Part shown: one piece after another, positions 1 to 12,048 of the stretch
Layout of the letters: every line of letters begins with the position of its first letter
How positions within the stretch are numbered: position 1 is the first letter of the stretch
Assembly (NCBI RefSeq): GCF_002078875.1
Contig: NC_034412.1
Coordinates: 27,534,133 to 27,598,132, forward strand
DNA: 64,000 bases
Direction: 5' to 3'
Origin: Numida meleagris
Lineage: Eukaryota > Chordata > Aves > Galliformes > Numididae
Made by a program: the position numbers and the translations under genes
Notes under the pieces: model-generated
Databases searched by the model: none
What the model was told of the DNA's origin: nothing
The model's input: only the letters and a program-made list of their open reading frames with translations

Positions 1-862
1 ATCTGCCTGGGGGTAGAGAGGCCCTACAGAGAGATCTGGACAGGCTGGATCTCTGGGCTGAAGCCAATGGGATGAGGTTCAACAAGACCAAGTGCCGGGT
101 CCTGCACTTTGGCCGCAACAACCCCAGGCAGTGCTACAGGCTTGGGGCAGAGTGGCTGGAAAGTTGTATGGAGGAAATGGACCTAGGGGTATTAGTTGAC
201 GCTCGGCTGAGCATGAGTCAGCAGTGTGCCCAGGTGGCCAAGAAGGCCAATGGCATCCTGGCTTGTATCAGAAACAGTGTTGTCACCAGGAGTAGGGAAG
301 TCATTGTCCCTCTGTACTCAGCACTGGTGAGGCCCCACCTCGAGTACTGTGTCCAGTTTTGGGCCCCTCGCTGCAAGAAAGACATTGAGGCCCTGGAGCG
401 TGTTCAGAGGAGGGCGACGAAGCTGGTGAGGGGTCTGGAGCACAGGCCTTATGAGGAGCGGCTGAGGGAGCTGGGATTGTTTTGTCTGGAGAAGTGGAGG
501 CTCAGGGGGGACCTTATCACTCTCTATAACTACCTGAAGGGAGGTTGTAATAAGCTGGGGGTCGGCCTCTTCTCTCTTGTAACTAGTGATAGAACTAGAG
601 GGAATGGCCTCAAGTTGCGCCAGGGGAGATTCAGGCTGGACATTAGGAAATACTACTTCCCTGAAAGAGTGGTCAAGTGCTGAAATGGGCTGCCCAGGGA
701 GGTGGTTGAGTCACCATCCCTGGAGGTGTTCAAGAAACATTTAGATATAGTGTTGAGAGACATGGTTTAGTGGGGTTATTGGTAGCAGGTGGATGTTTGG
801 ACTGGATGATCTTGTAGGTCTTTTCCAACCTAGCTAATTCTATGCTTCTATGATTCTATGAT
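1..862 (+). mobile_element. CR1 LINE, 3' part, young subfamily, cut by window start
   Basis: This is the 3' portion of a chicken repeat 1 non-LTR retrotransposon, running off the left edge of the window. It encodes the C-terminal part of the ORF2 reverse transcriptase. Readable family residues include [22 protein letters not shown] and [17 protein letters not shown]. The frame is open from about 72 to 680 and is stopped by a TGA at 681-683, where related copies have Trp. The frame then continues in homologous sequence to a TAG near 768. The 3' UTR and the CR1 tail (TAGCTAATTCTATG followed by CTATGATTCTATG) end at about 862. CR1 has no poly-A tail, and the octamer tail marks the 3' end. The first 549 bases look identical to the inverted copy at 2695-3243. 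It lies inside what I read as FSTL5 intron 2. Confidence 0.95.
72..770 (+). pseudogene. CR1 ORF2 C-terminal remnant
   Basis: This is the C-terminal end of the CR1 ORF2 polyprotein (reverse transcriptase thumb and downstream region). About 203 codons are open, then a single TGA nonsense codon at 681-683 replaces the Trp of the RGWNGLP motif seen in the copies at 2474-3352 and 45123-45578. Downstream of that stop the same frame still reads [16 protein letters not shown]. It carries LEKWRLRG, where the copy at 45 kb has LEKRRLRG, and it shares that Trp with the inverted copy at 2.4-4.7 kb. It is not a host gene and has no active-site motif in the visible part, because that part lies left of the window. 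Confidence 0.85.
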
Positions 863-2387
863 ATTTCACAGAGATATCTTATAAGCAACATTCTTAAGAC
901 TTAAAAAAAAAAAAAAAGAGTTTTGGGTATGAAAAAAGGGATAGCAAAAGTGTTTACTTGATATCAGCTCATTAACATATAATGATTGTAATGAGACTTT
1001 AAACAGAAAAAAAAATTGCCATGCCTTTTAAATGCTAGTGCCCACAGGGAAAAGTAGATTAGAATGTAAGATATATTCAATCTTCCTGAGAAAAGCAAAA
1101 TAAAAAATTAATTTTCTTAAGACTTCTTTACCACGGTTAGACAAATTGGGAAGAAGGGGAGGATAAATTCTTGTTATTTAAATGAAATCCTGGAATTTGC
1201 ATAGGACATAGCTATTGCATTCAGGGAGCCTCAGGAGGAAGAGAATTCTCTGGTTACCTTAGAACTGGGAGCAGCAGTGACACGCTCAAGAGAAGCTCTG
1301 TTCTCAGTCTTCAAAATTCAGCGCTGCATCTTACTGCAAAGGATTTCCCCCTGCACTCCCCCCTCTCTAGGACAGCGGATTTTAGAGGATCAAATTTTAT
1401 GACTTCTCAGAGCCTGCAGGTAAACAGCGTTTCCAGATAAACACTATGAACTATAAACCTCCAGTTGTCTGGGGACTAGACCACACAAGAAAAGCTCAGA
1501 TTATTTTTGAATCCTCAAGTACTGCTTTCTGCCCATTTCTTTCTCAGCCTGTCTGAATTTTACAGGTGTTTCACTGTAGCACAGAATGCACTATTAATCG
1601 AGGGAGAGTATTTCACAGTCTTTGAGCAAAAAAAAGCTAAGTGTAAAAAATGTATTCTATACTTTGTACTTATACACTTAAATTCATCTTCAGTAAAACA
1701 AGGGAGCCTGCTTAAGACACTGCATGTTTTTCTCTTACCTTGTTTCATTAAAAAATCATTGCTTCCCAAAGATCTCTAAACTGGACTTAGTTCTGATCTC
1801 ACTCAGGCCTCAGTTACTGAGAATGAGAGGTGAACTGGCTAACAGCAAACTGACTGTAAGAGGGAGAGACTAAAAGGGAAAGAAGCAGGTTTTTCACAGG
1901 AAGATTAGAAGAAATGCTCTAATCTAAAGAAATTACACAGAAAACACTGATTGCTGTGCATCTGGCTTTGATTCCATTAAAACTTCAGCTAAACAAGACA
2001 AAACAAGGGCAGGGCTGGAAAGAGTTTTGACCAACGCAGCAAAATCAGTTCTTAAAAGGTGCCTATGAAAGAGACATTTGTTAAATGTTAAAAACAAAGC
2101 ACATCCCTTGTGTTGTATTCTCTCTACCCACTTGGTCATTTGGAAAAAAAAGTAAAAAGCTCTATCATGACTGAAGCACCCGCTTTGCCGTAGGCAGAAG
2201 CACAGACCAAATTCTGAATGTCCTGATTCCTTTCTTACCTCCTTTAAATTCACCCGAGCTTTGCTCCACCTACCCCTGCCCACTCTCCCAAGCCAGCGCT
2301 TGCTCTTAATTAGGCATTACAACCCTGAGTGGCCTGAATTCCATAAAATCACAATCGGGCCGGAGTAAAAGGTATTCAGGTGATGAT
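863..2387. other. FSTL5 intron 2, spacer between two CR1 copies
   Basis: This is AT-rich non-coding DNA separating two CR1 copies of opposite orientation. It has an A15 run near 903-917. Short open frames here (for example 1507-1779 plus and 1933-2283 minus) show no recognisable domain, splice context or protein-like composition. I see no gene. Confidence 0.6.
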
Positions 2388-4700
2388 GAATCATAGAATC
2401 ATAGAATTAGCTAGGTTGGAAAAGACCTACGAGATCACCTAGTCCAACCATCCACCTACCACCAATAACCCCACTAAACCATGTCTCTCAACACTATATC
2501 TAAACGTTTCTTGAACACCTCCAGGGATGGTGACTCAACCACCTCCCTGGGCAGCCCATTCCAGCCCCTGACCACTCTTTCAGAAAAGTAGTATTTCCTA
2601 ATGTCCAGCCTAAATCTCCCCTGGCGCAGCTTGAGGCCATTCCCCCTCGTCCGGTCACTAGTTACGAGAGAGAAGAGGCCAACTCCCAGCTCACTACAAC
2701 CTCCCTTCAGGTAGTTATAGAGAGTGATAAGGTCCCCCCTGAGCCTCCACTTCTCCAGACAAAACAATCCCAGCTCCCTCAGCCGCTCCTCATAAGGCCT
2801 GTGCTCCAGACCCCTCACCAGCTTCGTCGCCCTCCTCTGAACACGCTCCAGGGCCTCAATGTCTTTCTTGCAGCGAGGGGCCCAAAACTGGACACAGTAC
2901 TCGAGGTGGGGCCTCACCAGTGCTGAGTACAGAGGGACAATGACTTCCCTACTCCTGGTGACAACACTGTTTCTGATACAAGCCAGGATGCCATTGGCCT
3001 TCTTGGCCACCTGGGCACACTGCTGACTCATGCTCAGCCGAGCGTCAACTAATACCCCTAGGTCCATTTCCTCCATACAACTTTCCAGCCACTCTGCCCC
3101 AAGCCTGTAGCACTGCCTGGGGTTGTTGCGGCCAAAGTGCAGGACCCGGCACTTGGTCTTGTTGAACCTCATCCCATTGGCTTCAGCCCAGAGATCCAGC
3201 CTGTCCAGATCTCTCTGTAGGGCCTCTCTACCCCCAGGCAGATTGACACTTCCTGCCAGCTTGGTGTCATATGCAAACTTAGTGAGGGTGCTCTCAATGC
3301 CCTCATCCAGGTCATCAATAAGGACATTGAAGAGGACAGGCCCCAACACCAACCCCTGGGGAACACCACTCGTGACCGGTCACCAGCTGGATTTAACTCC
3401 ATTCACCACCACTCTCTGGGCCCGGCCCTCCAGCCAGCTCCTTACCCAGCAAAGGGTGTACCTGTCCAAGCCACAGGCTGCCAGTTTCTCCAGGAGAATA
3501 CTGTGGGAGACAGTGTCAAAGGCTTTGCTGAAGTCTAGGTCGACCACATCAACAGCCTTTCCCTCATCCACCAGACGGGTCACTCGATCATAGAAGGAGA
3601 TCAGGTTGGTCAAGCAGCACCTGCCCTTCACAAACCCATGCTGGCTGGGCCTGATCCCCCGGTTGTCCTGCAAATGCCGCATGATCTCCCTCAGGACAAT
3701 CTGCTCCATAACCTTCCCTGGCACCGAGGTCAGGCTGACAGGCCTGTAGTTCCCCGGATCCTCCTTACGACCCTTCTTGTAGATGGGAGTCACATTGGCA
3801 AGTTTCCAGTCTTCTGGGACCTCTCCAGTTGACCAGGAACACCGATAGATGATGGAAAGCAGCTTGGCTATCTCCTCCGCCAGCTCCCTCAGTACTCTTG
3901 GGTGGATCTCATCCGGCCCCATGGACTTGTGGCAGTCCAGGTGGAATAGTAGGTCTCTGACTGTTTCCTCCTGAATCATGTGTGGTTTATTTCGCTCCCC
4001 ATCCTAGACTTCCAGGTCAGAGAGTAGAGTGCTCTGAGGACAAGCGGTCCGGCTTTTAAAGACAGATGTAAAAAAGGCATTGAGAACCTCAGCCTTTTCA
4101 TTGTCCTCAGTGGCCACATTCCCAGCCGCGTCCAGTAAAGAATGGAGATTCTCCTTGGTCCTCCTCTTACTGTTAATATATTTGTAAAAGAGTTTCTTGT
4201 TCCCTTTAATCCCAGCAGCCAAGCTTAATTCGAGCTGGGCCTTTGCCTTTCTAATTTTCTCCCTGCACATCCTGGCAACCTCTTTGTACTCTCCCTGAGT
4301 TACCTGTTCCTTCTTCCACAGGAGGTAGATTCTCTTTTTCTCCTGGAGCCTCAGGAAAAGCTCCCTGTTCATCCACGCTGGTCTCCTTCCCTGCTGGCTC
4401 ATCTTGCGGCTCAGGGGGACAGTCTGTTCATGCGCCTTCAGGACTTCCTTCTTGAGGAGCAACCAGCCTTCCTAGACCCCTTTACTCTCCAGGACCAAAT
4501 CCCAAGGAACCCTTCCTACCAGCCTCCTGAACAATTCAAAGTCTGCCCTCAGAAAGTCCAAGGTCACCGTTTTGCTGTCCCCTCTCCTGGTTCCACCAAG
4601 AATTGAGAACTCTACCATTTCATGGTCGCTATGTCCAAGGCAGCCCCCAACTTCCACATCCCCCACCAGATCTTCCCTGTTTGTAAACAGCAGACTAAAT
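2388..4700 (-). mobile_element. CR1 LINE, 5'-truncated, 2.3 kb, young subfamily
   Basis: This is a minus-strand CR1 copy. Its 3' tail (reverse complement of GAATCATAGAATCATAGAATTAGC) begins at about 2388. Homology fades at about 4700, just upstream of the endonuclease-end residues LLFTNREDLVGDVEVGGCLGHSDHEMVEF. It therefore covers the end of the endonuclease domain, the linker, all of the reverse transcriptase and the 3' UTR, a typical 5' truncation from incomplete target-primed reverse transcription. It is the inverted partner of the copy at 1-862. It lies antisense to the plus strand but in the same orientation as FSTL5, inside intron 2. Confidence 0.95.
2474..4700 (-). pseudogene. CR1 ORF2 (endonuclease end plus reverse transcriptase), three nonsense codons
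   Basis: The whole stretch reads in one minus-strand frame with no frameshift. It is broken only by stop codons at 4472-4474 (TAG), 4004-4006 (TAG) and 3380-3382 (TGA). Visible landmarks in order are the endonuclease SDHEMVEF segment (about 4610-4630), the linker [28 protein letters not shown], the LANVTPIYKKGRKEDPGNYRPVSL region, [28 protein letters not shown], and the GVPQG-like and active-site region. The active-site box reads FAYDTKL where the family has FADD, so the first catalytic Asp of the pair is changed to Tyr and this copy could not be active even without the stops. The ORF stop codon is at 2474-2476. Confidence 0.9.
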
Positions 4701-5479
4701 TAGCAGTCTTCGGTTGTTGTCTCTTGAGGCTAAACACAAACAGTTCCATACCAAAAATGATATTATGTACTGTTAGGCATTGTTGTTAATATTACAGATT
4801 CTCCTCCTTACCCCATAACCAATGTGTATTCAGCTGGCTGTATGTGCATGCATTAGATATGGGAACTTGGCATGCCCTGGAATATACATATGAATGTACA
4901 GACGATATCCCATATTTCTTAGTCTCTAGCAATGAATGAGAAACTGGCAGTCAGTGCTCTGTTGTCTGCCTTCTTCCTGTTTGTACCTGAAAATTCACAG
5001 CATACATTTTTTCACTGAAGGCATTGCATAAATATTACTCTCTTTTTAAGAACCATGCAAATCACAAGAATAAAATTCATTAGGATGCTAGAAATACTTT
5101 CTAGCCATTTCAGGTGGGAACCTAAATATTAACAAACTGCTTGCAATACCCTCAGCAGCAACGTAAGAAGAATCCCAAATGAAAAGTCCCTTACAAACTT
5201 TTTTAGCGCTTTGGCTAATGAAGCACAGAGAATTAGCTGTCATGACAAGAAATGCACATGCTATTCAGACATAATCTTTTTCTGAATAACTACATAAATG
5301 AAAACTATGGCAGTTTGAAGGCAACTGAAAATAAAATTCCCAGGAGTGTTCTGTAATAGTCTTTCTCCATCCAAGTCCAAGCCAATGGTGATAGGTTATA
5401 CCACAGAAAAAGAGACAGAATTATCACAAAGGTCTAGTTGTTGAGAAAAAAATGTTTGTAATCTATTTCCACTATGGCT
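4701..5479. other. FSTL5 intron 2, unique AT-rich DNA
   Basis: This is AT-rich unique-looking sequence between two CR1 pieces. I see no gene, repeat family or structured element. Confidence 0.5.
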
Positions 5480-5690
5480 AGTCCTGCTGCTCCTGAGTCC
5501 CAGTTTGGCTTCCAAACAAATGACCTCTGGAAGTCACCCTGTCCTGTCCAGGCAGCTTCTGAAGATCTCCAAGGAGACTCCCCGGCCTCCCTGGGCAGCC
5601 TGTGCCAGTGCTCTGTAGAAGTTTTTCCTTATGCATGAAGGTTTTTCCTAGTTTTGAAGTTTTTCCTCCCAGACTACAATTCATTCAGAC
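5480..5690 (-). mobile_element. Old CR1 3' fragment
   Basis: This degraded minus-strand CR1 piece is recognised by the plus-strand wording of the family: GATCTCCAAGGAGACTCC, CCTCCCTGGGCAGCCTGT, GCCAGTGCTC, then AGAAGTTTTTCCT twice. These correspond to the 3' coding end and UTR of old bird CR1 subfamilies. It is much more divergent than the neighbouring young copies and has no open frame of note. Confidence 0.65.
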
Positions 5691-8304
<2,614 letters not shown>

Positions 8305-8781
8305 TCAGTGATAGAGTTAAACATTATTTTAGCACAAGTCATTTTCTTTTCAGTATTCAACAGTCATATAAGATTTGGACTGATCGAGTGGCTGCTCCAA
8401 ACTCAATCTTAGCCTTAAGATTAATATACAATACCATATTTCACGCCGCCTACCTTGTGTTTCACTAAAACCAATCCCATTCTGAATCTCCCTATTAATA
8501 AAATTTAAGGTTTTTCCTTGGTTATCATGGCCTTTCTTATTCCACAAGTGCCTCTTAAGTTACATTTCTTTTGTACACCAGCTCTTCTAATTTACTGCTA
8601 GAGGAAGCTCTCATAGGATAGCTCTTAAAGAATAAGCTAAGCACTGAATGATTTGAAACATACAATGCGCTCTATTGCAGACAAACATTTTACACAAATA
8701 AATTAAATTTTGGTCTTTTATACCTGTTTAGTAACTGGATGTTAAAGTGATCATAGAACATTCTCTCTCTGAGGTCCCCTC

Positions 8782-11700
8782 ATGTCATGTATGAAGGGGG
8801 GTGGGGGTGAAAACAGGGTCACTAGTAAGGACCCTGTATGTAATGAGCTAGTGCTTCTGGGAGGGGCTTGTGCTAGTAAGATCCCACCGTCTTGTGGGAG
8901 GAATGAGGAGGACAACGCACCCTTCTGTAGGAAGAACACAAGGAATGATGTGAGGTTGGTGGCTTTGATAACACGTGAGCATGGACAAGATGGTATTGGG
9001 GCTTTAGGAAGCAGTGGGGGAGAACTTCAGATTTCTTCTGGAAGTTTGAGGGAGAGCCCCTCTAGAAAGGTAGTGTGCCGGAAAGCCCAGCTGAAGTGCC
9101 TTTACACTAATGCACGCAGCATGGGAAACAAGCAGGAAGAACTGGAAACCATGATGTGCTTGGAAAATTACGATCTGGTTGCTATCACGGAAACGTGGTG
9201 GGATGAATCCCACGATCGGAATACTCTGATTGAGGGCTACAGGCTCTTCAGAAGGGACAGACAGGGCAGGAAGGGAGGGGGAGTTGCCCTCTACGTCAGG
9301 AAGTGGATAGATTGTGAAGAGCTGTGTCTGAGTAACAGCCATGACCAGGCTGAGAGCTTATGGGTTAAAGTCAGGGATCGGTCCAGTAAAGGAGATCTAG
9401 TGNNNNNNNNNNNNNNNNNNNNNNNNNNNNNNNNNNNNNNNNNNNNNNNNNNNNNNNNNNNNNNNNNNNNNNNNNNNNNNNNNNNNNNNNNNNNNNNNNN
9501 NNNNNNNNNNNNNNNNNNNNNNNNNNNNNNNNNNNNNNNNNNNNNNNNNNNNNNNNNNNNNNNNNNNNNNNNNNNNNNNNNNNNNNNNNNNNNNNNNNNN
9601 NNNNNNNNNNNNNNNNNNNNNNNNNNNNNNNNNNNNNNNNNNNNNNNNNNNNNNNNNNNNNNNNNNNNNNNNNNNNNNNNNNNNNNNNNNNNNNNNNNNN
9701 NNNNNNNNNNNNNNNNNNNNNNNNNNNNNNNNNNNNNNNNNNNNNNNNNNNNNNNNNNNNNNNNNNNNNNNNNNNNNNNNNNNNNNNNNNNNNNNNNNNN
9801 NNNNNNNNNNNNNNNNNNNNNNNNNNNNNNNNNNNNNNNNNNNNNNNNNNNNNNNNNNNNNNNNNNNNNNNNNNNNNNNNNNNNNNNNNNNNNNNNNNNN
9901 NNNNNNNNNNNNNNNNNNNNNNNNNNNNNNNNNNNNNNNNNNNNNNNNNNNNNNNNNNNNNNNNNNNNNNNNNNNNNNNNNNNNNNNNNNNNNNNNNGCA
10001 TGGCTGAGCAAGGACCTGCAGCTTAAACTGAGGGAAAAGAGGGAAATGTACAGGAAGTGGAAGCAGGGTTGTGTAGCCGGGGAGGAATACAGGGCTGTTG
10101 TCCGCATGTGTAGTGATAGGATCAGGAAAGCCAAGGCACAGGTAGAGCTGAACTTGGCTAGGGATGTGAAAAATAACAAGAAGGGGTTCTACAGGTACAT
10201 AGGCAAGAGAAGACAAGTCAAGGAGAGTGTTCCCCCTCTGGTAAATGAGGATGGAGAATTGGCTTCCACAGACGTGGAAAAAGCTGAGGTGCTCAATAAG
10301 TGCTTTGCCTCGGTCTTCACTAGTGGTCAGGCTCCCTGTGTCTGCCAGGACCCTGAACCTCGAAGTGTGGGTGAGAGGAGCGGATTTTGTCCCACTGTAA
10401 CAGTGGAACAAGTTCGAGACCTCCTCATGAAACTGAATGTGTGGAAGTCCATGGGGCTGGATGACATCCATCCTAGGGTTCTGAGAGAGATGGCTGATGT
10501 GGTTGCCAAGCCGCTCTCCATCATACTTGAAAAATCATGGCTGTCCGGTGAAGTTCCCGGTGACTGGAGAAAGGGAAACATCACTCCCATTTTTAAGAAA
10601 GGGAGAAAGGATGACCCGGAGAACTACAGGCTGGTGAGCCTCACCTCTGTGCCTGGGAAGATCATGGAGCAGATCCTCCTAGAAGACATGTTAAGGCACA
10701 TACGTGACAAGGAGGTGATCTGAGACAGCCAGCATGGCTTCACCAAGGGCAGATCTTGCCTGACCAATCTGGTGGCCTTCTACGATGAAGTGACGGAATC
10801 GGTGGATGGGAGGAGGGCGAAGGATGTCATCTACCTGGACTTCTCCAAAGCCTTTGACAGGGTCCCTCATCACATCCTTTTCTCCAAATTGGAGAGGTAT
10901 GGATTTGAAGGATGGACTGTTCGGTGGGTTAAGAACTGGTTGGCTGGTCACAGCCAAAGGGTTGTGATAAATGGTTCTGTGTCAGGGTGGAGGCCGGTCA
11001 CGAGTGGTGTCCCCCAAGGCTCAGTCCTGGGACCGGTGCTCTTCAATGTCTTTATCAATGACACAGACGATGGAATCGAGTGTACCCTCAGCAAGTTTGC
11101 AGATGACACCAAGCTGAGCGGTGCAGTCAATACATTGGAAGGAAGGGAAGCCATCCAGAGGGACCTGGACAGGCTGGACAAGTGGGCCCATGAGAACCTA
11201 ATGAGGTTCAACAAGGCCAAGTGCAGGGTGCTGCACTTGGGCTGGGGCAATCCCAGGTATTTATACAACCTGGGGGAAGAAGTACTCGAAAGCAGCCCTG
11301 CAGAGAGGGACTTGGGGGTCCTGGTGGATGAGAAGCTGGACATGAGCCAGCAGTGTGCGCTCACAGCCCAGAGGGCCAACTATGTTCCGGGCTGCATTAA
11401 AAGGAGTGGCCGGCAGGGAGAGGGAGGTGGTGGTCCCCCTCTACTTGGCTCTTGTGCGGCCCCATCTGTTGTACTGCATCCAGGCCTGGGGCCCCCAGCA
11501 CAAGAAGGATGTGGGAGCTCTTGGAACGAGTGCAGAGGAGGGCGACCAAGATGATCAGAGGGCTGGAGCACCTCTCCTATGAAGAAAGGTTGAGGGAACT
11601 GGGCTTGTTTAGTTTGGAGAAGAGAAGGCTCCGGGGAGACCTCATTGTGGCCTTCCAATACTTGAAGGGAGCGTATAAACAGGAGGGGGATCGATTGTTT

Positions 11701-11897
11701 GTGAGGGTGGATAGCGATAGGACAAGGGGGAATGGTTTTAAACTGAGATAGGGGAGATTTAGGTTAGATTTAGGAGGAAGTTTTTCACACAGAGGGTGGT
11801 GACGCACTGGAACAGGTTGCCCAAGGAGGTTGTGGATGCCCCGTCCCTGGAGGCATTCAAGGCCAGACTGAACGTGGCTCTGGGCAGCCTGGTCTAG
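8782..11897 (+). pseudogene. CR1 ORF2 (APE-type endonuclease and reverse transcriptase), broken
   Basis: The endonuclease begins near 9085 with LKCLYTNARSMGNKQEELE, followed by VAITETWWDESHD and GGGVALYV. The catalytic Glu of the ITETWW box is present. After the gap come the linker ([25 protein letters not shown]), [88 protein letters not shown] and the intact active-site box FADDTKL. Lesions are a TGA at about 10721-10723 just before DSQHGF, two frame changes between about 11400 and 11560, and a TAG at about 11749. The family's terminal stop is at 11895-11897. It is inactive but the catalytic core residues survive. Confidence 0.88.
9403..9997. other. Assembly gap (595 N)
   Basis: This run of 595 undetermined bases lies inside the CR1 endonuclease region. 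Any translation through it is meaningless. The true length is unknown. The intact family would need several hundred bases of endonuclease and linker here, so the N count may be about right. Confidence 1.
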
Positions 11898-11968
11898 TGG
11901 TTGGCGACCCTGCACTTGGCAGGGGGGTTGAGACTCGATGATCTTTGAGGTCCTTTTCAACCCAAGCC

Positions 11969-12048
11969 ATTCTATGATTCTATGATTCTATGATTCTATG
12001 ATTCTATGATTCTATGATTCTATGATTCTATGATTCTATGATTCTATG
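11969..12048 (+). repeat. (ATTCTATG)10 perfect octamer array, CR1 3' tail
   Basis: Ten uninterrupted copies of ATTCTATG form the 3' end of the CR1 element. Other CR1 copies in this window end with only one to three octamers, so this tail is expanded. The octamer is the family's 3' terminal repeat, recognised during reverse transcription. The perfect run is also a microsatellite likely to vary in length between individuals. Confidence 0.97.

Larger units (their letters stand above)
8780..12048 (+). mobile_element. CR1 LINE, 3.3 kb, includes endonuclease, interrupted by assembly gap
   Basis: This is the longest CR1 copy here, antisense to FSTL5 within intron 1. It starts at about 8780 (boundary approximate) in sequence before the ORF2 endonuclease. 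It runs through endonuclease, gap, linker, reverse transcriptase and 3' UTR, and ends with ten perfect ATTCTATG octamers at 11969-12048. A 595-base run of N (9403-9997) replaces the middle of the endonuclease. It belongs to a different subfamily from the copies at 1-4700: it reads [30 protein letters not shown] where those read [25 protein letters not shown]. Confidence 0.95.

Noticed and set aside
1507..2283. Overlapping open frames of 69-116 codons on both strands
   Set aside because: They have no domain, no splice or promoter context and chance-like composition in AT-rich DNA.
3123..3593. 156-codon plus-strand frame
   Set aside because: It is the antisense shadow of the CR1 reverse transcriptase on the minus strand.
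8782..10471. Long open frames on both strands at 9.3-10.4 kb
   Set aside because: Their length comes from N bases being translated as X. Only the plus-strand CR1 endonuclease part is real homology.
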